This document shows, one piece after another, positions 14,717 through 21,824 of a stretch of DNA of 33,304 bases (its first letter is position 1; each line of letters opens with the position of its first letter). The notes below the pieces were generated by a model. The model was not told where the DNA came from and searched no databases. It saw nothing but the letters and a program-made list of their open reading frames with translations. Source of the DNA: Desulfovibrio sp. (GTDB lineage: Bacteria > Desulfobacterota > Desulfovibrionia > Desulfovibrionales > Desulfovibrionaceae); contig NZ_WASP01000007.1 in assembly GCF_009712225.1 (NCBI RefSeq), positions 121,656-154,959 of the forward strand, given 5' to 3'. The position numbers and the translations under genes are program-made.

Positions 14717-16302
14717 TGCAGATTGATGCGGGGCAGATTGTTCAGGCTGCCGGAATGGACGGCAACTATTATGCCGTACTCCATTGTCATGGGGCCGGGG
14801 GCTCGCTGCATCTGGTGCGCCTGCTGGCCGAAGCCCCGGACAATGGGCCGCAGTATGTGCCGCTGGGCGGTGACGCCTTTGCTGCGCCCGATCAGTCCCA
14901 GGCACTGGCCTGCGCAGACATATGGGAAACCCGCTCGCTGCCCTCTGCCCAAGCAGTTGCCACGGGCGCGCGCCTGACGCAAAACGCGGTTGACCGCGTG
15001 CTGCGCGCCATGGGTCGCTCTGTGGCGCGGGCGCATTACCACGCCGTGCACGCTCCCCGCCCCTTCAGGGCCGACCAGTCCCCTGTGCCCGTTTCCGGCA
15101 AGTGCTGGGGACCGGAAGAAATGGAAAGCCTGTGCGAGGCCTCGCTGGATTTCTGGCTGACCTCTGGCCGTTTTGGCGAAGCTTTTGAAAAAGCCTTTGC
15201 CGCCCACCTTGGACGAAGGTATGCCCTGGCCGTCAATTCCGGCTCTTCCGCAAACCTGCTGGCCATGGCGGCCCTATGCTCGCCGCTGCTCAAAGAGCGC
15301 AGGCTCATGCCCGGCGACGAGGTCATCACCGTTGCCGCAGGCTTTCCCACCACGGTGGCCCCGCTGGTGCAGCTGGGCCTGCTGCCTGTCTTTGTGGACG
15401 TAACCCCGCCCACCTACAATGCTGTTGCCGAGCAGGTTGCCGCAGCCGTTACGCCGCGCACACGCGCCATATTTATGGCACATACTCTGGGTAACCCCTT
15501 TGACCTTGCCGCGGTGCGGGCCGTAGCCCAAAAGCACGACCTCTGGCTGGTAGAAGACAGCTGTGACGCCCTCGGCTCTACCTACACCATGGACGGCAGC
15601 ACGGGAATGTGCGGCAGTTTTGGGCATCTGGCCACGTTTTCATTCTATCCGGCCCACCACATGACCATGGGCGAAGGCGGAGCAGTGGTGTGCGACGATC
15701 CCCTGCTGCGCAAGATTGTTCTGTCACTGCGCGACTGGGGCCGCGACTGCTGGTGCGCCCCGGGCGTGGACGACACATGCAAGCGCCGCTACCAGTGGAA
15801 ATTTCCCCTGCTGCCCGAGGGTTATGACCACAAATACGTGTATTCGCACCTTGGTTACAACCTGAAGATTACAGACATGCAGGCGGCTGTGGGGCTTGAG
15901 CAGCTCAAGCGGCTTGATGGATTTACGGCCATACGCAAGCGCAACTTTACCCTGCTCAGCGAAACACTGGCTCCGCTGGAAGGCGGCCCCCTCATGCTGC
16001 CCCGGGCGACCGAACACTCGGATCCATCGTGGTTTGGCTACCTGCTTACGGTAGACCCAGCCTGCAACCGTGAAGACCTGCTGCAATATCTCAACAGCCG
16101 CCGCATCGGCACGCGCCTGCTGTTTGCGGGCAACATGACGCGGCAACCCTGTTTTGAGGGTGTGCCCCACCGGGTTTTTGCCGATCTGCGCGGTACGGAC
16201 CAAATCATGCGCCGCACCTTCTGGATTGGCCTCTACCCCGCCCTGACCGAAGACCATGTGCTGCACGCGGCGCAAGCCCTGCGCGACTATTTCAAAGTGT
16301 AA
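14716..16302 (+). CDS. rfbH: CDP-4-keto-6-deoxyglucose 3-dehydrase (E1), with N-terminal extension
   Basis: A 528-residue enzyme of the DegT/AspC aminotransferase fold that removes the C3 hydroxyl of CDP-4-keto-6-deoxyglucose using pyridoxamine phosphate and an iron-sulfur cluster. The PLP lysine is replaced by histidine: F-S-F-Y-P-A-H-H, His314. Cys345, Cys347 and Cys355 form C-x-C-x7-C, the pattern of the E1 [2Fe-2S] site; both traits separate E1 from ordinary sugar aminotransferases. The catalytic part starts near residue 105 and matches the usual 437-residue length, leaving about 95 extra N-terminal residues of unknown role. GAGG lies seven bases before the ATG. The reductase E3 normally paired with E1 is not in the window. 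Confidence 0.93.
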   Translation: MQIDAGQIVQAAGMDGNYYAVLHCHGAGGSLHLVRLLAEAPDNGPQYVPLGGDAFAAPDQSQALACADIWETRSLPSAQAVATGARLTQNAVDRVLRAMGRSVARAHYHAVHAPRPFRADQSPVPVSGKCWGPEEMESLCEASLDFWLTSGRFGEAFEKAFAAHLGRRYALAVNSGSSANLLAMAALCSPLLKERRLMPGDEVITVAAGFPTTVAPLVQLGLLPVFVDVTPPTYNAVAEQVAAAVTPRTRAIFMAHTLGNPFDLAAVRAVAQKHDLWLVEDSCDALGSTYTMDGSTGMCGSFGHLATFSFYPAHHMTMGEGGAVVCDDPLLRKIVLSLRDWGRDCWCAPGVDDTCKRRYQWKFPLLPEGYDHKYVYSHLGYNLKITDMQAAVGLEQLKRLDGFTAIRKRNFTLLSETLAPLEGGPLMLPRATEHSDPSWFGYLLTVDPACNREDLLQYLNSRRIGTRLLFAGNMTRQPCFEGVPHRVFADLRGTDQIMRRTFWIGLYPALTEDHVLHAAQALRDYFKV

Positions 16303-16332
16303 AAAACGCCTTTGGCAGGCGACCAGATACAA

Positions 16333-16374
16333 CAGGGGCGAAGGTTCCGGCATATACCGGCACCTTCGCCCCTG
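16333..16374. terminator. Hairpin between rfbH and gltX, likely bidirectional terminator
   Basis: A perfect 13-base-pair stem (16333-16345 with 16362-16374) encloses a loop that itself contains CCGG...CCGG. It sits 30 bases after the rfbH stop and 95 bases from the gltX stop, as expected for a shared terminator of convergent genes. No clear T tract follows on either strand. Confidence 0.55.
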
Positions 16375-16468
16375 AACCATTTCAAAACCGGTGCGGAATC
16401 TGCCCACGACAGGAGTCACCCATCAGGCAGGCATCCACACAAAGGATTGTTCGCTCTCTGTGGCAGCC

Positions 16469-17860
16469 CTAGCCCATGGCTCTTTGCAGACGGGCAAGGG
16501 TTTCCTGCTTGCCCAGAAACGCCATGATTTCATTAAGGTGCGAGCCTCCCATAAAACCCATGAGGGCCGTGCGCAGAGGCGGCGCAACCTCCTTGAATTT
16601 CAGTCCGTTGTCGGCAACATAGGCGTTGAGGGCAGCCTCGATGGCCTCGGCGGTAAAGGGTTCGCATGCGGCAAACACGGCCGCAAGGGCCTGCAAATGC
16701 GCCTTGCCCGTATCGGTAAAGTGCTTGGCGGTGTCTTTTTCCACATAACCGAGCTCCGCAGCGGGAACCACAAGCGGGCGGAAGGCCTCGCCCAGAGCCT
16801 TGAGGTTGTTGGCCCGCTCGCGAAACATGACGCACAACGGTTCCAGCTTTTCCTGCGGCAGGTTGCCAAGACCGGCTTCTTCCACAAAGGGAGCAACCAG
16901 AGTGGCAAGCTCCGCCAGAGGCAGCGCGCGCATAAAGTGCGCGTTGCACCATTCAAGCTTGGCCGGGTCAAAGGCTGCGGCGGCAGGGTTGAGGCTCGTG
17001 CCGTCAAAATATTCGATCAGCTCTTCCTTGGTAAACAGTTCCTGATCGCCGTGCGACCAGCCAAGCCGTACAAGGTAGTTGACCAGAGCCTGCGGCAACA
17101 GGCCATCCTGCTGGTATTCGATAACCGCCCTAGCGCCGTGGCGCTTGGAAAGCTTCTGCCGGTCGGGGCCAAGAATCATGGGCACATGGCCAAAACGCGG
17201 CACGGGCAGGCCAAGGGCTTCATAAATAAGTATCTGACGCGGGGTGTTGGAAACGTGGTCGTCGCCACGGATAACATGGGTGATGCCCATTTCGTAGTCG
17301 TCAACCACCACGGCCATGTTGTAGGTGGGCATGCCGTCGGCGCGGCGAATAACCATGTCGTCCAGTTCGGTGACGTCCACGGCAATCTTGCCCTTCACCA
17401 GATCGTCAAAAACCACTTTGCCGGCCACCGGAGCCTTGAGGCGCACGCAGTGCCCCTCGCCGGGGCCAAGATTCCTTTCGCGGCAGCGCCCGTTATAGCG
17501 CGGTTTGAGACCGTGCTGACGGGCTTCTTCGCGCATGGCTTCCACTTCTTCCGGGGTGCACGAGCACCAGTAAGCGTGGCCTGTTTCCAGCAGCTTGTCC
17601 ACATAGCGGTTGTAAACCTCTGCCCGCTGGGTCTGGTAGGTCAGCTCGCCGTCCCAGTCCAGCCCAAGCCAGCGCATGGAGGCCAGAATGGAGTCGGTAT
17701 ATTCCTGCTTGGAACGCAGAAGATCGGTATCTTCAATGCGCAGGTGAAAACGGCCACCAGAGTGACGGGCCAAAAGCCAGCAAAAAATGGCGGTGCGGGC
17801 GCCGCCTATGTGCAGATGCCCCGTGGGGCTGGGTGCGAATCGGGTTACCACTTGAGTCAT
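16469..17860 (-). CDS. gltX: Glutamyl-tRNA synthetase
   Basis: A 463-residue class I aminoacyl-tRNA synthetase that charges tRNA-Glu with glutamate. It begins with the expected R-F-A-P-S-P-T-G-H-L-H-I-G-G, containing the HIGH-type motif at residues 17-20, and has K-L-S-K-R-H-G as the KMSKS-type motif near residue 245. A cysteine-containing W-C-S-C-T segment near 111 and the C-terminal anticodon-binding region are in place. The ATG at 17860 follows AAGGAAAG; an in-frame extension to about 18050 would run into the kinase gene and is not supported. It lies 67 bases downstream of the hybrid kinase on the same strand, so the two may share a message. Whether it discriminates tRNA-Glu from tRNA-Gln cannot be judged here. 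Confidence 0.97.
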   Translation of the reverse strand: MTQVVTRFAPSPTGHLHIGGARTAIFCWLLARHSGGRFHLRIEDTDLLRSKQEYTDSILASMRWLGLDWDGELTYQTQRAEVYNRYVDKLLETGHAYWCSCTPEEVEAMREEARQHGLKPRYNGRCRERNLGPGEGHCVRLKAPVAGKVVFDDLVKGKIAVDVTELDDMVIRRADGMPTYNMAVVVDDYEMGITHVIRGDDHVSNTPRQILIYEALGLPVPRFGHVPMILGPDRQKLSKRHGARAVIEYQQDGLLPQALVNYLVRLGWSHGDQELFTKEELIEYFDGTSLNPAAAAFDPAKLEWCNAHFMRALPLAELATLVAPFVEEAGLGNLPQEKLEPLCVMFRERANNLKALGEAFRPLVVPAAELGYVEKDTAKHFTDTGKAHLQALAAVFAACEPFTAEAIEAALNAYVADNGLKFKEVAPPLRTALMGFMGGSHLNEIMAFLGKQETLARLQRAMG

Positions 17861-17927
17861 TTTGCTTTCCTTGAAACTGGCGTTGCAGGCAAGTTGGCGC
17901 ATGGGCGGCGCGGTGTCAAGAGCCGCC

Positions 17928-20003
17928 TCAGCAGCCAGAGGGGGCATCGCCATCGCCAGGAAAGCGACAGCCCGGCTTCTCGCCCTCCGCGGTGTTCTGC
18001 ATATCTGCCGGGCGCGGATTAAAAAGCTTGAGCGTGCGCGTGAGGTCTTCAAGATTCACAGGCTTGGTCAGGTGGGCGTTCATGCCTTCCTGAATGCTAC
18101 GCTCTGCGTCGCCGCGCATGGCATAGGCAGTCATGGCGATGATGGGCACGGTTTCCGCGCCGGGCAGATTGCTGGCCCGTATGGCGCGTGTGGCCGAATA
18201 GCCGTCCATAATGGGCATCTGCACGTCCATGAGAATGATATCAATCTCAGGGCCGCGCATGGTCCAGATTTCTACGGCCTCCTGCCCGTTGATGGCAGAA
18301 ACGCATTCAATGCCCATGCTTTCCAGCAGCACTTCCATAATCTCGCGGTTGATGTCGCCGTCTTCTGCCACCAGCACGCGCAGGCCGCGCAAGGAGCGGG
18401 CATCGGCGTCGGCGCTGTTTTCGTCCTTTTTCTGCTCGCCCTGCTCGTTGCACACTGCAAAGGGCAGCTCTACCCTAAAAACACTGCCCTTGCCGGGTTC
18501 GCTCTCAACCGTGATGCGTCCGCCCATCAGGGCCGTGAGACGGCGGCACAGCGAAAGACCAAGCCCCGTGCCACCAAAACGGCGGGTAATGGACGTATCT
18601 GCCTGTGAAAAAGGCGTAAACACCCGGGCAAGCTCATCGGCAGACATGCCGATGCCCTCGTCACTGACGACGCAGGCCAGCCGCACGCTGTCGCCCGCGT
18701 GCTCCAGCAGCTCAAAGGCCAGCCGCACAGTGCCACGCTCTGAAAACTTCAGCGCATTGCCACCCAGGTTGAGCAGAATCTGGCGCAGGCGCAGGGCATC
18801 GCCCGAAAGAAAGGGGGGAATGGCTGGGTCGATATAACTTTCGAGCGTAAAATCCTTGCCCTTGTGAACGGCCTTGGGCCCCAGCAGGGACATGACCGAC
18901 TCCAGCTCTTTTTCTGGCTGAAAAGGCAGATTTTCGAGTTCCAGGTGATTGGCCTCGATCTTTGAAAAATCCAGCAGATCGTTGATGATATCGAGCAGCG
19001 ATTCGCAGGTTGAGTGGATTTTTTCCACATAGTCGCGCTGCTGATCATTGAGAGGTGTATTGAGCACAAGGTGGGCCATGCCCATGATGCCGTTCATGGG
19101 CGTGCGTATCTCGTGGCTCATGTTTGCCAGAAAAATGCTCTTGGCAGCGTTGGCGGCCTCGGCACTCTCCTTGGCTTCGCGCAGTATGCGCTCGTGCTGT
19201 CGGGTTTCCGTCACATCGCTGGCATAGCCGGTTATGCGCAGCACGCCGGGCCCTGTTACCACCTCGTAGGCCAGTGCGTACCAGCGCAGCCCCTTGCGGG
19301 GGTGCGCCACGCGCAGTTCCAGATGTTCCTGCCCACCGGTTGGCCACAGGCCAGGCGAGCAGAGCTTGCGCCATTTGCCCTTGTCTTCGGCCACCACGCG
19401 CGACCCCATGCGCTCAAGCCTTTCTGCCGAGCTGGATGAGACATTTATGCCAAACTGCTCGTAAAACACGTCGTTGCCGGTGATATCCAGCTCGCCGCTT
19501 TCCAGCTGGGCTACTTCAAACACGCCCAGCCAGCCCAGCCGACAGGCCAGAGAAAGGCGCACGAGCCCCTCACGCAGGCTCTGGTGCGCCTCGTGCAGCT
19601 CTGTCATGTCCTGATGATAGCCAACAATCCGCACCACATCGTCATTGTCGCCGCTTATGCGCCGCCCGCCGCAACGTACGGGAACCAGCCCCCACGAGGG
19701 GTGGTTGTAAAGATAGCGCACCTCGTGCATGGCGGTATCGGCTACAAAGTCGTCGTGGAGGGCCCACAGATGGGGGCGGGAACGGGCATCGATCCTGTCT
19801 ACCCAAAAATTGAAACATGCGTCGGGGGTCATGTCTTCGCTGGCGCCAAGCAGACGCAGAGTCACCGGATTGGCTATCATGCGCACATGGCCGGTGTTTC
19901 TGTCGATCTCGATTACCCACAGTCCAACATTGGCCGCGGCTAGGGCCTCGCGGTTCCAGTCGTCGTTGCGGGACACGTCTTTTCCTGCGCCGTGTGCGGT
20001 CAT
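17928..20003 (-). CDS. PAS-PAS hybrid sensor histidine kinase with receiver domain
   Basis: A 691-residue cytoplasmic signalling protein with no membrane segment. Two PAS-type regions (about 20-140 and 150-270) precede the HisKA domain, where His297 lies in S-H-E-I-R-T-P. The ATPase follows with an N box (N-L-G-G-N-A-L-K-F near 412-420), a G1 box (D-E-G-I-G-M) and a G2 box (G-T-G-L-G-L near 478-483). A receiver domain from about 540 has acceptor Asp593 in L-M-D-V-Q-M-P and Lys in H-L-T-K-P. It should sense an intracellular signal, autophosphorylate and pass phosphate within itself. No output domain or HPt domain is present, and no partner is adjacent, so the phosphate must leave to a distant protein. 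GGGGGAG precedes the ATG. Confidence 0.93.
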   Translation of the reverse strand: MTAHGAGKDVSRNDDWNREALAAANVGLWVIEIDRNTGHVRMIANPVTLRLLGASEDMTPDACFNFWVDRIDARSRPHLWALHDDFVADTAMHEVRYLYNHPSWGLVPVRCGGRRISGDNDDVVRIVGYHQDMTELHEAHQSLREGLVRLSLACRLGWLGVFEVAQLESGELDITGNDVFYEQFGINVSSSSAERLERMGSRVVAEDKGKWRKLCSPGLWPTGGQEHLELRVAHPRKGLRWYALAYEVVTGPGVLRITGYASDVTETRQHERILREAKESAEAANAAKSIFLANMSHEIRTPMNGIMGMAHLVLNTPLNDQQRDYVEKIHSTCESLLDIINDLLDFSKIEANHLELENLPFQPEKELESVMSLLGPKAVHKGKDFTLESYIDPAIPPFLSGDALRLRQILLNLGGNALKFSERGTVRLAFELLEHAGDSVRLACVVSDEGIGMSADELARVFTPFSQADTSITRRFGGTGLGLSLCRRLTALMGGRITVESEPGKGSVFRVELPFAVCNEQGEQKKDENSADADARSLRGLRVLVAEDGDINREIMEVLLESMGIECVSAINGQEAVEIWTMRGPEIDIILMDVQMPIMDGYSATRAIRASNLPGAETVPIIAMTAYAMRGDAERSIQEGMNAHLTKPVNLEDLTRTLKLFNPRPADMQNTAEGEKPGCRFPGDGDAPSGC

Positions 20004-20266
20004 ATCTCCCCCATTTTCATACTTCCATCCATAGCTGTTTTATCCAGCCAGCACAATGCCGACCAGGTTTTCGATTACTTGACCAGCAGAGGCAAGAGCC
20101 CGGCATAAAAACAAAAAATACATGCAATGCCACGCAGTTGTCACGCACGACGCTTGCATGGCGACGCGCAGGGTGCTAGCGTTTCCTACTGCCACCCAAA
20201 ACACAATTGCAGCGAAAGGCCCGCAAACGAAAGGCCTTTCAGGCTCGACAGCCAGAGGAATACCAG

Positions 20267-21049
20267 ATGAAAGATACCACTGTGGTGATCAAATACGGCG
20301 GCCACGCCATGGACAAACCCGATCTCAGCTCGGCCTTTGCCACCGACCTTGCCCAGCTCTCTGAACAGGGAATGAGCTTTGTGGTCGTACACGGCGGCGG
20401 CCCGCAGATTTCGTCGCTGCTCAAGCGTCTGAACATCGAAAGCCACTTTGTGGACGGCCTGCGCGTTACCGACGTCGCCACCATGGAAGCCGCCGAAATG
20501 GTTCTGTGCGGGCAGGTGAACAAGGCCGTTGTGAACGAATTTGCCCAGCAGGGCGTGCGCGCTGCCGGTATTTCTGGCCGCGACGGCGGCCTGCTGCGAG
20601 CCACTGTCAAAAACCCTGCCCTGGGTCTTGTGGGCACGGTGGAAGCCGTTGACCCCAGCCTGCCCCGCTGCCTGCTGGACGCGGGCTTTGTGCCCGTGGT
20701 GGCCCCTGTGGCCTCCGGCCCGGACGGCAAGGCTCTGAACATCAACGCCGATACGGCGGCTGGCGCGCTGGCCGGAGCCATCGGGGCGGAATATTTTGTG
20801 CTGATCAGCGACGTACCCGGCGTACTGGACGGCGATGGCAGGCTCATACCCAGCCTCAACCGCAAGGAAATACAGCGCCTGCGCGATGCCGGTGTGATCA
20901 CCGGCGGCATGATTCCCAAGGTGGAGGCCTGCCTCAACGCTCTGGACGCTGGCTGCCAGCGCGCCCTCATTCTTGATGGCCGCGCGCCCTCAAGCCTGCG
21001 ACGCTACCTGCTGGACGACGCGCCTCTGGGCACGGTTGTGACCAACTAG
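20267..21049 (+). CDS. argB: Acetylglutamate kinase, short form
   Basis: A 260-residue amino acid kinase that phosphorylates N-acetylglutamate in arginine synthesis. Visible motifs are I-K-Y-G-G-H-A-M at the N-terminus, V-H-G-G-G-P-Q-I near residue 43, N-I-N-A-D-T-A-A near 160 and G-G-M-I-P-K near 214. Many bacterial NAGKs are about 290-300 residues and begin with an extra helix that builds the arginine-inhibited hexamer; here the phosphate-binding strand starts at residue 5, as in the arginine-insensitive Escherichia coli enzyme. AGAGGAA precedes the ATG at 20267. An in-frame upstream extension (from 20207) is basic and does not resemble the missing helix. The gene stands alone, with a hairpin after it. 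Confidence 0.94.
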   Translation: MKDTTVVIKYGGHAMDKPDLSSAFATDLAQLSEQGMSFVVVHGGGPQISSLLKRLNIESHFVDGLRVTDVATMEAAEMVLCGQVNKAVVNEFAQQGVRAAGISGRDGGLLRATVKNPALGLVGTVEAVDPSLPRCLLDAGFVPVVAPVASGPDGKALNINADTAAGALAGAIGAEYFVLISDVPGVLDGDGRLIPSLNRKEIQRLRDAGVITGGMIPKVEACLNALDAGCQRALILDGRAPSSLRRYLLDDAPLGTVVTN

Positions 21050-21071
21050 CCCACCCCGCCCGCAATAAATC

Positions 21072-21124
21072 AAGGCCCGGAACCGCACGGCGCACATGGA
21101 CTGCGCCAACAGGTTCCGGGCCTT
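21072..21124. terminator. Hairpin between argB and the HD-domain gene
   Basis: A perfect 13-base-pair stem AAGGCCCGGAACC/GGTTCCGGGCCTT (21072-21084 with 21112-21124) encloses an inner GGCGCA/TGCGCC stem. It begins 22 bases after argB and ends 23 bases from the convergent gene. The minus side is followed by GATTTATT, the plus side by TCGTATTTC, so it may act both ways. Confidence 0.7.
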
Positions 21125-21147
21125 TCGTATTTCAGAAGTACCTGTGC

Positions 21148-21780
21148 TCAGCGGCCCCGCCGCACCCACCATTCGCGTTCCACCTGCCCATACCACCAGC
21201 GGTTGTGGTCTGCGCGCAGCACGGCCTCGGCCACCTGCCGGGCCGCAGGGCTGCGCAGGCGCTTGACCGCGCTCTCCAGCCACTGCTCCGCAAAGGCATT
21301 GCCCTTGTCGAGCTCTGCCTTGAGGTTGCAGATAAGATCGAGCTGATCGGCATCGTGCGCCAGCAGGGCCTCGCGGCTGGAATCTTCTTCCAGCTCGTCC
21401 CACAGGGGCAACACGTCTTCTTCCAGCCCGGTGCCCTGCACGCAGTCTTCCAGCGCCTTGCGGGCCTGACACTGCGCGTAGCGGTGGTTCACATAGTTCA
21501 GGTCGCCGGTGCGCGCCTCGTGCAGGTCATGGAACAGGCACAGATAGGTCACCCGCGCCGGGTCCATGTTGCACATGCGGGCCAGCACGTAGCCCATGAC
21601 GCTCACCCGGTAGGAATGTTCGGCCACGTTCTCGTGCCCGGTGCCCAAAAAGGCATAACCCGTGCGCGGGGTGTGCCGCAGCATACCCACCTCGTTAAAA
21701 AAATCCGCCAGCCGGTCAAGCCGCTCGGCACTCACGTCCTCAGCCGCAAACTCGCCGTTGTCGCTCTTGAAATCATTCAT
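21148..21780 (-). CDS. HD-domain hydrolase, YfbR/HDDC2-type 5'-deoxynucleotidase-like
   Basis: A 210-residue protein of the small HD superfamily group that includes YfbR and HDDC2, metal-dependent 5'-nucleotidases acting on deoxyribonucleoside monophosphates. Metal ligands can be read in order: H-E-N-V-A-E-H-S-Y-R-V, then L-F-H-D-L-H-E-A-R-T-G-D, then the late A-H-D-A-D-Q-L-D-L. The domain fills the chain. The ATG at 21780 has GGAAAGG just upstream; an in-frame start at 21825 would overlap the end of the peptidase gene. It follows the C11 peptidase by 44 bases on the same strand, so probably the same operon. Nucleotide substrate is inferred only from family. Confidence 0.85.
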   Translation of the reverse strand: MNDFKSDNGEFAAEDVSAERLDRLADFFNEVGMLRHTPRTGYAFLGTGHENVAEHSYRVSVMGYVLARMCNMDPARVTYLCLFHDLHEARTGDLNYVNHRYAQCQARKALEDCVQGTGLEEDVLPLWDELEEDSSREALLAHDADQLDLICNLKAELDKGNAFAEQWLESAVKRLRSPAARQVAEAVLRADHNRWWYGQVEREWWVRRGR

Positions 21781-21824
21781 GCCTTTCCATACCGACACCG
21801 GCGGCCTGTGGCAAGGATGCCGCA

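Noticed and set aside
16391..18022. A 543-codon open frame on the plus strand
   Set aside because: It runs opposite gltX, whose HIGH and KMSKS motifs are plain; the plus frame has no coherent fold.
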